From assembly GCA_947384055.1 (NCBI GenBank), contig CANDFO010000001.1, positions 44,040 to 108,039 on the forward strand: a DNA stretch of 64,000 nt. The letters run 5' to 3'. The DNA comes from an uncultured Flavonifractor sp. (lineage in GTDB: Bacteria; Bacillota; Clostridia; Oscillospirales; Oscillospiraceae). The position numbers and the translations under genes were made by a program. Below the pieces are notes generated by a model. The model worked only from the letters and a program-made list of their open reading frames with translations, had not been told where the DNA came from and ran no database searches. Numbering within the stretch: the stretch's first letter is position 1; each line of letters begins with the position of its first letter. Positions 35,853 to 44,335 of the stretch are shown here, in pieces.

Positions 35853-36794
35853 TCACTGGCGGATTACAGTTCCGGTTATGCCGGCCACGCCGTCTCTGGC
35901 TTTTTCCAGCAGAGTGATCAGGGCGGTGCGGCCGGGGGCGGACTGGGCGAACTCCACCGCCGCCTGGACCTTGGGGAGCATGGAGCCGGGTGCGAAGTGC
36001 CCCTCCTCTATGTACTGCCGGGCCGCCTCCGGGGTGAGGGTGTCCAGCCACCTCTGGTCCGGCCTGCCAAAGTTTACCGCCACTTTTTCCACGGCGGTGA
36101 GAATAATCAGGGTGTCGGCCTCCAGCTGCCGGGCCAGAACACAGGAGGCAAAGTCTTTGTCTATGACCGCCGCCGCGCCTTTCAAATGGTGTCCGCCGGT
36201 CCGGAATACCGGGATGCCGCCGCCGCCGCAGGCCACCACCACCAGCCCGGCCTCCACCATATCCCGGATAGACTCGATTTCCACAATGGACACGGGTTTG
36301 GGGGAGGCCACCACCCGCCGCCAGCCCCTGCCTGCGTCCTCTACCATCTGATAGCCCCGCTGCTGGATGAGAAATTTGGCCTCGTCCGGGGAGTGAAAGG
36401 CCCCAATGGGTTTGGAAGGGTGCTGGAACGCCGGGTCCGTCGGGTCCACCTCCACCTGGGTGAGGACGGTGGCCACGCCCTTGCGGATACCCCGGTCCAG
36501 CAGCTCCTCCCGCAGGGCGTTTTGCAGGTCGTAGCCGATATAGCCCTGGCTCATGGCCACGCACACCGACAGGGGACAGGGGATGTACTTGTCTGGCTCG
36601 GCCCGGGTGAGCTCCGCCATTGCCTTTTGAATCATGCCCACCTGGGGGCCGTTGCCGTGAGAGAGCACCACCTGGTGGCCGTCCTGAATCAGGTCGGCGA
36701 TGGCGCGGGCGGTCTGCTTCACCGCCGCCATCTGCTCGGGCAGATTATTCCCCAGGGCGTTGCCGCCCAGGGCGATTACAATGCGCTTACCCAT
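35853..36794 (-). CDS. arcC: Carbamate kinase
   Basis: 313 residues. It opens with KRIVIALGGNALG. It has SHGNGPQVG (~residue 45), the amino-acid-kinase core, and VVACGGGGIPVF (~residue 205). It converts carbamoyl phosphate plus ADP to ATP plus carbamate. As the last gene of the ygeX-SDR-ygeY-ygeW operon it corresponds to E. coli YqeA and gives the pathway its substrate-level ATP. The ATG at 36794 has GGAGGG. Confidence 0.93.
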   Translation of the reverse strand: MGKRIVIALGGNALGNNLPEQMAAVKQTARAIADLIQDGHQVVLSHGNGPQVGMIQKAMAELTRAEPDKYIPCPLSVCVAMSQGYIGYDLQNALREELLDRGIRKGVATVLTQVEVDPTDPAFQHPSKPIGAFHSPDEAKFLIQQRGYQMVEDAGRGWRRVVASPKPVSIVEIESIRDMVEAGLVVVACGGGGIPVFRTGGHHLKGAAAVIDKDFASCVLARQLEADTLIILTAVEKVAVNFGRPDQRWLDTLTPEAARQYIEEGHFAPGSMLPKVQAAVEFAQSAPGRTALITLLEKARDGVAGITGTVIRQ

Positions 36795-36806
36795 GCGGCC
36801 CTCCGC

Positions 36807-38006
36807 TTACTCGGCAAATTGGCGCTTGGTGCCCTGGGCCTCCAGCGCCTTCAGCACAGCCTGGGGGTCCCTGCACTTGGCCAGGAAGATCATTGCGGCG
36901 ATGATATAGGGTTTGAAGGAGGCCTCCTTGTACAGGGGGGTACGGTAGCGGTCAAACACGCTGGCTTCCACCTCTCCGTCCACGCAGGAGACGCCGTTGA
37001 TGTCGGCGGGCAGGCAGTGCAGATACAGGGCCTTGCCGTCCCTGGTGGTTTTCATGAGTTCTTCGGTGCAGCACCAGTCCTTGTGCTGGGCGTTCTGGGC
37101 CAGCAGGCGCTTCTCCAGGGCCTGAATGCCCTCGCTGTCGCCCCGGCCGTAGAGCTCGGTGCGCTCTTCCATGGCGGCGAAGGGGGCCCAGCTTTTGGGG
37201 TAGACGATGTCGGCGCCCTGGAAGGCCTCCGCCATGGAGTGGGTCTTGGCAAAGGCCCCGCCGGAGGCGGCGGCATTTCTGCGGGCTACCTCTTCCACCT
37301 CGGGCATGACCTCGTAGCCCTCTGGGTGGGCCAGCACCACGTCCATACCGAAGCGGGTCATCAGGCCAATGACGCCCTGAGGCACGGACAGGGGCTTGCC
37401 GTAGGAGGGGGAATAGGCCCAGGTCATAGCCACTTTTTTGCCCTTCAGGTTCTCCACACCGCCGAATTCATGGATGATGTGGAGCATGTCGGCCATGCAC
37501 TGGGTCGGGTGGTCAATGTCGCACTGGAGATTGACCAGGGTGGGCTTCTGCTCCAGCACGCCGTCTCTGCGGCCCTGAGCGACAGCCTCCGCCACTTCTT
37601 TTTGATAGGTGTGGCCCTTGCCGATGTACATGTCGTCCCGGATGCCGATAACGTCGGCCATAAAGGAGATCATATTGGCGGTCTCGCGGACGGTCTCGCC
37701 ATGGGCGACCTGGCTCTTGCCCTCATCCAGGTCCTGGACCTCCAGTCCCAGCAGGTTGCAGGCGGAGGCGAAAGAGAACCGGGTGCGGGTGGAGTTGTCG
37801 CGGAACAGGGAGACGCCCAGGCCGCTCTCGAAAATTTTGGTGGAGATATTGCGCTCACGCAGAAAGCGCAGGGCGTCGGCCACGGCAAAGACTGCGTCCA
37901 GCTCGTCGCCGGTCTTATCCCAGGTCAGAAAAAAGTCGCCGTCGTACATATCCTTAAAGCGCAGGGAATCGAGCTTGTCAATATATGCCTGTAACGTCTT
38001 TTCCAC
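36807..38006 (-). CDS. ygeW: YgeW-type (knotted) carbamoyltransferase
   Basis: 399 residues from GTG 38006 (AAGGAG 9 bases upstream). The carbamoyl-phosphate site SxRT is present as NSTRTRFSFA (~residue 70) and HCLP as YLHCLPAD (~residue 325). The long C-terminal part and NLQCDIDHPTQCMAD motif are characteristic of the YgeW group rather than OTCase or ATCase. It is thought to transfer or release a carbamoyl group during purine/ureido compound catabolism, producing carbamoyl phosphate for the adjacent kinase; the in vivo substrate (a carbamoylated diaminopropionate) is inferred. Confidence 0.92.
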   Translation of the reverse strand: MEKTLQAYIDKLDSLRFKDMYDGDFFLTWDKTGDELDAVFAVADALRFLRERNISTKIFESGLGVSLFRDNSTRTRFSFASACNLLGLEVQDLDEGKSQVAHGETVRETANMISFMADVIGIRDDMYIGKGHTYQKEVAEAVAQGRRDGVLEQKPTLVNLQCDIDHPTQCMADMLHIIHEFGGVENLKGKKVAMTWAYSPSYGKPLSVPQGVIGLMTRFGMDVVLAHPEGYEVMPEVEEVARRNAAASGGAFAKTHSMAEAFQGADIVYPKSWAPFAAMEERTELYGRGDSEGIQALEKRLLAQNAQHKDWCCTEELMKTTRDGKALYLHCLPADINGVSCVDGEVEASVFDRYRTPLYKEASFKPYIIAAMIFLAKCRDPQAVLKALEAQGTKRQFAE

Positions 38007-38027
38007 GGTGGTAATCTCCTTATCCTG

Positions 38028-39419
38028 TTACTGAATATTGTTGTCTGTCTTTCCCGCCCGGAACTGGGAGACATCGGCGGTCTTGTTCTCCTCCTTGTAC
38101 AGTCCGGGCACGGCGGCGTACAGGGCGGCGCAGGTGACGAGGTCCTGCTTCCATGTGATCTCATTGGGGGCGTGAGCCTGGCTCTCCGCGCCGGGGCCGA
38201 AGCCCACACAGGGAATCCCATAGCGGCCCTGGATCGCCACACCGTTGGTGGAGAAGGTCCACTTGTCGGTGAGGGGACGTCTGCGCAGGTGCATCGCACC
38301 CTCAGGCCCGATGCGCTCCTGCCCGAACAGAGCGTGGTGGGCGTCCACCAGCGCCTGGACATGGGCGGCGGATTCTTTGTTGATCCAGGTGGGGAAATAG
38401 CATTCCGTCTCGTAGACCTCTCCGGTCCAGGAGGGGCGGTCGTACATGTACATGGAGACCTTCACGTCGTCTCCGTATTTTTTTACGCTGGGCAGGTCCC
38501 GGATTTCCTGGAGGCAGGAGTCCCAGGTCTCCCCGGCGGTCATGCGGCGGTCGATGGAGACGGAGCAGGAGTCGGCCACGGCGCAGCGGCTGGGAGAGGT
38601 GTAGAAGATCTGGGAGGCGGTGCAGGTGCCCCGTCCCAGGAACCGGGCGTCCTCATAGTGTTCCGGGTTGTATTTGGGGTCCAGCATCTTCACCAGCCCC
38701 TTCACCCCGGCGGCATCGTCGGCGGGATTCTCGTTGAGGGCCCGGACATCCTGGAGGATATCCGCCATTTTGTAGATGGCGTTGTCCCCCCGCTCGGGGG
38801 CGGAACCGTGACAGGAGACACCCTTTACATCCACCCGGATCTCCATGCGGCCCCGGTGCCCCCGGTAGATGCCGCCGTCGGTGGGCTCGGTGGAGATGAC
38901 AAACTCCACCTGCTCCTTCCTGATGCCGTTGGCGGGGAAGAACCGGTTGACGATATACTGCCAGCACATGCCGTCGCAGTCCTCTTCCTGGACGGAGCCC
39001 ACCACCATGATCTTATATCCGGCGGGGATGAGCCCCAGGTCCTTCATGATCTTCGTGCCGTACACGGCGGAGGCCATGCCGCCCTCCTGGTCGGAGCCGC
39101 CCCGCCCGTAGATGACCGCGTCGTCCTCGTAGCCCTCATAGGGGTCGTGGGTCCAGTTGTCCCGGTTGCCCACGCCCACAGTGTCGATATGGGAATCAAT
39201 GGCAATGATCTTATCGCCCTGACCCATCCAGCCGATGACGTTGCCCAGGCCGTCCACTTCCACCTTGTCATAGCCCAGCCGCTCCATCTCGGCCTTGATG
39301 CAGGCCACGACCTCTTTCTCCTGGCAGCTCTCGCTGGGGTGGGAGATCATCTCCCGCAGAAAACGGGTCATATCGGCCTGATAGCCCCCGGCGGCTTGTT
39401 TGATCTGTTCAAAATCCAT
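38028..39419 (-). CDS. ygeY: YgeY-type M20 family metallohydrolase
   Basis: 463 residues. M20 metal-binding motifs: [10 protein letters not shown] (~residue 75), the [12 protein letters not shown] loop (~residue 110) and VQEEDCDG (~residue 146). The family is the selenium-metabolism-associated/YgeY hydrolase group that sits beside ygeX and ygeW. It probably hydrolyses an amide or ureido bond in the pathway to 2,3-diaminopropionate. The ATG at 39419 has AAGGAG. It ends 21 bases before ygeW. Confidence 0.92.
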   Translation of the reverse strand: MDFEQIKQAAGGYQADMTRFLREMISHPSESCQEKEVVACIKAEMERLGYDKVEVDGLGNVIGWMGQGDKIIAIDSHIDTVGVGNRDNWTHDPYEGYEDDAVIYGRGGSDQEGGMASAVYGTKIMKDLGLIPAGYKIMVVGSVQEEDCDGMCWQYIVNRFFPANGIRKEQVEFVISTEPTDGGIYRGHRGRMEIRVDVKGVSCHGSAPERGDNAIYKMADILQDVRALNENPADDAAGVKGLVKMLDPKYNPEHYEDARFLGRGTCTASQIFYTSPSRCAVADSCSVSIDRRMTAGETWDSCLQEIRDLPSVKKYGDDVKVSMYMYDRPSWTGEVYETECYFPTWINKESAAHVQALVDAHHALFGQERIGPEGAMHLRRRPLTDKWTFSTNGVAIQGRYGIPCVGFGPGAESQAHAPNEITWKQDLVTCAALYAAVPGLYKEENKTADVSQFRAGKTDNNIQ

Positions 39420-39460
39420 GACGGAATTCTCCTTATCTCTGCACAGGTTTTCTGTCCGGC

Positions 39461-40240
39461 TCAGGGGCGCTGGCCCATGCCGCCCTCCAGGGTGAGGGTC
39501 TCGCCGGACATATACTTGAAGTCAGGGGTGCCCAGCAGCACGCATACCCGGCCGATATCCTTCTCCGGGTCGCCGAAGCGGGCCATAGGGACGGCCTTGA
39601 GGTTCTTTTCGTAGGCCTCGGGATAGGCCTGCTTGAACTGCTCCAGCTGGGCGGTGAGGGCCAGCGGACAGACCACGTTGACGTTGATGTTGTCCTTGCC
39701 CCATTCGGTAGCCGCCACCCGGGACATGCCGCGGATAGCCTCTTTTGCGGCGGCGTAGGAGGCCTGCCCCGCGTTGCCGAAGAGCCCCGCGCCGGAGGCA
39801 AAGTTAACCACCGAGCCCTGGGTCTCCTTCAGGTAGGGATAGCAGGCGCGCATATAGAAGAACGCCGCGTACAGGCCGCTGTAGATGCCCAGGTTAAACT
39901 GCTCCAGGGTGTGCTCCGCCAGGGGCACGCCGGAGGCGGACGCCTGGGCGCAGTTGATGAGCACGTCGATGCGTCCGAAGGTATCCACGGTCTCCCGTAC
40001 TACCTCCTGCACCCGCTGCTCACAGGCGGGGTCGGGATTCACATCCGCCTGGCAGATGAGGACTTTCACACCGTAGAGGCTCTCCAGCTCGGCCTTGGCC
40101 TCCTCCAGCTTTTTCACATTGCGCCCGGTGAGCACCAGATTGGCCCCCTCCTTGGCGTATGCCACGGCGATGCCGTAGCCGATGGCTTTGGCCTTGCCGC
40201 CGCCGGTGATGATCACGGTTTTCCCAGTAAACAGTCCCAT
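39461..40240 (-). CDS. Short-chain dehydrogenase/reductase inside the ygeX operon
   Basis: 259 residues. The dinucleotide-binding start is [17 protein letters not shown], an unusual spacing with extra residues between the first and last glycines. Catalytic residues are complete: Asn in LINCAQ, Ser in VNFASG, then 12 residues to Tyr and Lys in SYAAAK. TGRNVKK after beta-2 suggests NADP preference. The ATG at 40240 has AAGGAGG. It sits between ygeY and ygeX, where E. coli and the usual purine-degradation clusters have no SDR, so it may reduce or oxidise a pathway intermediate; this is inference from position. Confidence 0.85.
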   Translation of the reverse strand: MGLFTGKTVIITGGGKAKAIGYGIAVAYAKEGANLVLTGRNVKKLEEAKAELESLYGVKVLICQADVNPDPACEQRVQEVVRETVDTFGRIDVLINCAQASASGVPLAEHTLEQFNLGIYSGLYAAFFYMRACYPYLKETQGSVVNFASGAGLFGNAGQASYAAAKEAIRGMSRVAATEWGKDNINVNVVCPLALTAQLEQFKQAYPEAYEKNLKAVPMARFGDPEKDIGRVCVLLGTPDFKYMSGETLTLEGGMGQRP

Positions 40241-40348
40241 TTGATTTCCTCCTTATAATTTGTCCGGGCAATTGGTACGGGTCGATGGCTGCTATAGTAT
40301 GGAACAATACGCTCTGCTTTATCACCGGGCGCAGCCCGGCGGCGGGGG

Positions 40349-41563
40349 TCAGACGGTGGGATACTCGCCGTCCCAGAGGACCTTGCGGAACTTCATGGGG
40401 TCGGTATTCCCCTCGGTGGAAAACATCAGCACCTGGGAGAAGCGGTCCAGCCCCACAGCCTCCCGCAGCTCCCTGTACGCGTCGCTCTCCATCAGGGCGG
40501 CCAGCAGTCCCATGCCCACCGCGCCGGACTCTCCGGAGATCACCACCGGGTCCCCTTTTACGGGCACGCCCAGCATCCGCATACCGCGGGCGCTGACCCA
40601 GTCGGGGCAGGAGACGAAGGCGGTTACGTGGTTGCGCAGGATATCCCAGGAGATGGTGTTGGGCTCGCCGCAGGCCAGACCCGCCATAATGGTGGTCAGG
40701 TCGCCGGTGACGGTCCGGGGAGCGCCGTCCCCCGCCAGGGCCCCCTGGTAGAGGCAGTCGGCGGCCTGGGCCTCCATCACCACGAATTTGGGCGGGTCCT
40801 GGGGGAAGAGATTGGTGTAATAGCCCACCACCGCGCCGGCCAGACTGCCTACCCCCGCCTGCACGAACACATGGGTGGGCCGGTTCACGCCCAGCTGCCG
40901 CAGCTGCTCGGCGGACTCGCTGGCCATGGTGCCGTAGCCCTGCATAATCCAGGAGGGGATCTCCTCGTAGCCAGACCAGGCGGTGTCCTGCACAATAACG
41001 CCGTGCTCCGTCTGTTCGGCTTCGGCCGCCGCCATGCGCACGCAGTCGTCGTAGTTGACCTCCTCAATGGTCACTTGAGCGCCCTCTTTGGCGATGTTGT
41101 CGAAGCGGGGCCTGGAGCTGCCCTTGGGCATATGTACCACAGCCTTCTGCCCCAGCTTGTTGGCGGCCCAGGCCACCCCCCGGCCGTGATTGCCGTCGGT
41201 GGCCGTGAAAAAGGTCGCCTGGCCGAACTCCGACCGGAACGCCGCGCTGGTCAGGTACTCATAGGTCATCTCGGAGACATCCCGGCCCATCTCGCCGGCA
41301 ATGTACCGGGCCATGGCAAAGGAGCCGCCCAGCACCTTGAAGGCGTTCAGGCCGAAGCGGTAGGACTCGTCCTTTACGTACAGCCCTGCCAGCCCCAGAT
41401 ATTTGGCCATCCCATCCAGCCGGGCCAGGGGTGTAACGGAGTACTGAGGAAAACCGCTGTGGAAAAAGCGGGCCTTTGCCACATTGGAGAGGGACATAAC
41501 CGGAAGCTGTCCGTCCTCACTTTTGGGCATCCGGTTGACCGCCCATTTGATGGGATCTTTCAT
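40349..41563 (-). CDS. ygeX: 2,3-Diaminopropionate ammonia-lyase
   Basis: 404 residues. PLP lysine is in FGLNAFKVLGG (~residue 55). A glycine-rich phosphate loop appears as VQAGVGSLAGAVVG and the TDGNHGRGVAWAA segment, which together are diagnostic of YgeX/DpaL rather than threonine synthase. It converts diaminopropionate to pyruvate and two ammonia. The start at ATG 41563 has GGAGGCG; the longer frame to 41644 would begin upstream of the promoter. First gene of the operon; a 108-bp gap separates it from the SDR gene. Confidence 0.95.
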   Translation of the reverse strand: MKDPIKWAVNRMPKSEDGQLPVMSLSNVAKARFFHSGFPQYSVTPLARLDGMAKYLGLAGLYVKDESYRFGLNAFKVLGGSFAMARYIAGEMGRDVSEMTYEYLTSAAFRSEFGQATFFTATDGNHGRGVAWAANKLGQKAVVHMPKGSSRPRFDNIAKEGAQVTIEEVNYDDCVRMAAAEAEQTEHGVIVQDTAWSGYEEIPSWIMQGYGTMASESAEQLRQLGVNRPTHVFVQAGVGSLAGAVVGYYTNLFPQDPPKFVVMEAQAADCLYQGALAGDGAPRTVTGDLTTIMAGLACGEPNTISWDILRNHVTAFVSCPDWVSARGMRMLGVPVKGDPVVISGESGAVGMGLLAALMESDAYRELREAVGLDRFSQVLMFSTEGNTDPMKFRKVLWDGEYPTV

Positions 41564-41623
41564 GGTGTGGTCGCCTCCAGAATCATTTGAAGTGGGCAAA
41601 ACTTTTTGTTTGCTTCTGTGACC

Positions 41624-41651
41624 ATCATACCACGAGATTTTCATATGTCAA
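41624..41651 (-). promoter_or_regulatory. Sigma-A promoter of the ygeX operon
   Basis: Minus strand consensus TTGACA (41651-41646), a 16-base spacer and TATGAT (41629-41624). Confidence 0.8.
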
Positions 41652-41654
41652 TAG

Positions 41655-41679
41655 GAAACCTAAAAATTTTTTAGGTTTC
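41655..41679. promoter_or_regulatory. 25-bp perfect palindrome next to the ygeX promoter, operator candidate
   Basis: GAAACCTAAAAA (41655-41666) and its exact complement (41668-41679) are separated by one base and lie 3 bp upstream of the -35 of the ygeX promoter. The position suits an activator or repressor that senses a purine or diaminopropionate-pathway metabolite. No regulator gene is in the window. It lacks a GC-rich stem, so it is a poor terminator. Confidence 0.65.
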
Positions 41680-41846
41680 AATAAAAATTTTATTTCTCAA
41701 CGGAAAAGGGCGCCGCTCTCCAGCGGGACTGCGTCAAAATTGCGCTACCATTTCAGCGGCAACACTGCTATAATGATATCTGCTGAATACAGATTCTAAG
41801 CTGCGGCGCGGCTTATCCTCAGGCCGCGGACCTGCGCTTTCAAGGC

Positions 41847-41875
41847 TTGCGGCTTTATTCCGTACGCATTATAAT
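41847..41875 (+). promoter_or_regulatory. Sigma-A promoter of fbp
   Basis: TTGCGG (41847-41852), a 17-base spacer and perfect TATAAT (41870-41875), 36 bases before the ATG. The rest of the 41564-41910 gap holds the ygeX promoter and palindrome and a second isolated TATAAT near 41770 without a good -35. Confidence 0.7.
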
Positions 41876-41910
41876 AGATCCATCTACTACAGCTACAGGA
41901 GGGCTGCCCC

Positions 41911-43902
41911 ATGAAAAAAAACGATAAGTCCAGCGCCCCGTCCCTGCGCTACCTTCAGATGCTCTCCCGCCAATATCCCACGGTGCAGGCGGCCAGCAGC
42001 GAGATCATCAATTTGCAGACCATTCTGAACCTGCCCAAGGGCACCGAGCACTTTATCTCCGACGTCCACGGGGAATACGAGGCTTTTCTGCACATCCTCA
42101 ACAGCGCCTCCGGCGTGGTGCGGGAAAAGGTGGACGAGCTCTTTTCCACCAGCGTCTCCAAAGCCGACCGGGACCAGCTGGCCACCCTCATCTACTATCC
42201 GGCGGAAAAGCTGGAGGAGGTGTATTCCAGCGGGAAGGAGGACATGGAGGAGTGGTATCGCATTACCCTCCACCGGCTCATCGACGTCTGCCGTCTGGCC
42301 GCCTCCAAGTACACCCGCTCCAAGGTCCGCAAAGCCATGCCCCGGGAGTACGCCTATATCATCGACGAGCTCATCAACACCAACTATGAATACCACAACA
42401 AGCGGGAATACTATGAGAACATTATCTCCACCATCATCGACATCGACCGGGCGGAAAATTTTATTATCGCCATGTGCAACCTCATCAAGCGGCTGATTGT
42501 GGACCACCTGCACCTGGTGGGGGACGTGTTCGACCGGGGGCCCCGGGCGGACATTATCATGGACTCCCTGATGGAGTACCACAGTGTGGACATACAGTGG
42601 GGCAACCATGATGTGCTCTGGATGGGGGCCGCCACCGGTAGCCGCACCCTGGTGGCCACGGTGCTGTCCAACTCGATTCACTACAACAATCTGGAAGTTA
42701 TTGAAACCGGCTACGGCATCAGCCTGCGGCCCCTGGCCCTCTTCGCCAACGACGTATACCGGGATGTGGACTGCTCCTGCTTCGCCGCCAAGCTCACCAA
42801 CGACAGCGGCGAATTAAACGAAAAGGATATCGCTCTGGCCGCCCGGATGCACAAGGCCATTACCGTCATCCTCTTTAAGCTGGAGGGCCAGAAGATTCTC
42901 CGCCATCCGGAGTTCCGCATGAACGACCGGCTTCTGCTGGATAAAATCGACTATGACAACAAGTGCATCACCATCGACGGTGTGACCTACGCCCTGGCAG
43001 ACACCGATTTCCCCACAGTGGACCGGGAGCACCCCTACGACCTCTCCCCGGAGGAGGCCCAGGTGATCACGCAGCTGACCGCCTCCTTCCAGCACAGCGA
43101 AAAGCTCCAGAAGCACGTGCGCTTTCTCTATTCCAAGGGGGGGCTGTATAAAATTTTCAACGGCAACCTGCTCCTGCACGGCTGTATCCCTCTCACCGAC
43201 GACGGGGAGGTTATGGAGTTCAAAATCAACGGCAAGTCCCTCCGGGGCCGGGATTTTATGGATTACGCCGAGTCGGTGGCCCGTCAGGGGTACTACGCCC
43301 GCTCCGGCTCTGCGGAGCGGCAGTACGGCATGGACTTTCTGTGGTTCCTCTGGTGCGGGCGGCACTCCCCCACCTACGGCCGGGACCGCATGACCACCTT
43401 TGAGCGGCGGCTCATCAAGGACGAGAGCGCCTGGACGGAGCCGAAGAACGCCTATTACACGTTCTATAACGACCCGGATGTGTGTATTCGTCTGATGAAG
43501 GGCTTCGGCCTGGAGGGGGAACACTGCCACATCATCAACGGGCACGTGCCCGTCAAGTCCAAGAAGGGAGAGAGCCCTTTAAAGGGCGGCGGACGGCTCA
43601 TCGTTATCGACGGCGGGTTCTGCCGGGCTTATCAGCCTACCACCGGCATCGCGGGGTACACTCTCATCTACAACTCCAACTGCATCCGCATCGTGTCCCA
43701 CAAGCCCTTTTCCGGGCGGGAGAGCGCCATCCGGGAAAATCTGGATATCGCCTCCTCCTCCAACGTGTTTGAGCGGATGGAGTCCCGCATCAAGATTTCC
43801 GAAACCGACATCGGCGCTCAGCTCCAGCAGCAGGTGGACGACCTGAAGGCCCTGCTGCGGGCCTACAAGATGGGCGAGGTTGCCGAAGACCATAAGGCGT
43901 AA
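41911..43902 (+). CDS. fbp: Fructose-1,6-bisphosphatase class III
   Basis: 663 residues, the size of the Firmicutes class III enzyme. Calcineurin-type metallophosphatase motifs are clear: FISDVHGEYEAF (~residue 48), VGDVFDRGP (~residue 205) and IQWGNHDVLWMGA (~residue 230), with later HIINGHVPV. It hydrolyses fructose 1,6-bisphosphate for gluconeogenesis. The ATG at 41911 has AGGAGGG. It starts a rightward run with mrnC and rqcH. Confidence 0.96.
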   Translation: MKKNDKSSAPSLRYLQMLSRQYPTVQAASSEIINLQTILNLPKGTEHFISDVHGEYEAFLHILNSASGVVREKVDELFSTSVSKADRDQLATLIYYPAEKLEEVYSSGKEDMEEWYRITLHRLIDVCRLAASKYTRSKVRKAMPREYAYIIDELINTNYEYHNKREYYENIISTIIDIDRAENFIIAMCNLIKRLIVDHLHLVGDVFDRGPRADIIMDSLMEYHSVDIQWGNHDVLWMGAATGSRTLVATVLSNSIHYNNLEVIETGYGISLRPLALFANDVYRDVDCSCFAAKLTNDSGELNEKDIALAARMHKAITVILFKLEGQKILRHPEFRMNDRLLLDKIDYDNKCITIDGVTYALADTDFPTVDREHPYDLSPEEAQVITQLTASFQHSEKLQKHVRFLYSKGGLYKIFNGNLLLHGCIPLTDDGEVMEFKINGKSLRGRDFMDYAESVARQGYYARSGSAERQYGMDFLWFLWCGRHSPTYGRDRMTTFERRLIKDESAWTEPKNAYYTFYNDPDVCIRLMKGFGLEGEHCHIINGHVPVKSKKGESPLKGGGRLIVIDGGFCRAYQPTTGIAGYTLIYNSNCIRIVSHKPFSGRESAIRENLDIASSSNVFERMESRIKISETDIGAQLQQQVDDLKALLRAYKMGEVAEDHKA

Positions 43903-43921
43903 GGGGGGAAAATATCCGCCG

Positions 43922-44335
43922 ATGACCGACTATTTTCAGCTGAATGTGCCCCGGGATAAGCTCCAGTCCATCAGCACCCTGGGGCTGGCCCACCTGGGGG
44001 ACGGGGTGTTTGAGCTGATGGTGCGCTCCTGGCTGTGTCTCCAGGGTAAGGCCACCTCCAGGGGGCTCCACCGGGCGGCGGTACGCTATGTGGCGGCGCC
44101 GGCCCAGGCCAGGGCCGTGGAAAAGCTCCTGCCTGTCCTGACGGAGGAGGAGGAAGCGGTCTACCGCCGGGGGCGCAACACCAGCCCCCACAGCATTCCC
44201 CAAAACGCCAGCCGCGCCGACTATCAGGCCGCCACCGGGCTGGAGGCCCTCTTCGGCTGGCTGTGGCTCCAGGGCCGCAGCCAGCGGCTCAACCAGCTTT
44301 TTGCACAGATCATGGAGGAAATGCCATGCCTTTAG
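43922..44335 (+). CDS. mrnC: Mini-ribonuclease III
   Basis: 137 residues with only the RNase III catalytic domain. The acidic catalytic helix reads STLGLAHLGDGVFELMVRSW (residues ~18-37), followed by RRGRNT and a second acidic helix GLEALFGWLWLQG. It matures 23S rRNA ends in Firmicutes. ATG 43922 has AAGGGGGG 13 bases upstream. The 3' end overlaps rqcH by 10 bases. Confidence 0.92.
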   Translation: MTDYFQLNVPRDKLQSISTLGLAHLGDGVFELMVRSWLCLQGKATSRGLHRAAVRYVAAPAQARAVEKLLPVLTEEEEAVYRRGRNTSPHSIPQNASRADYQAATGLEALFGWLWLQGRSQRLNQLFAQIMEEMPCL

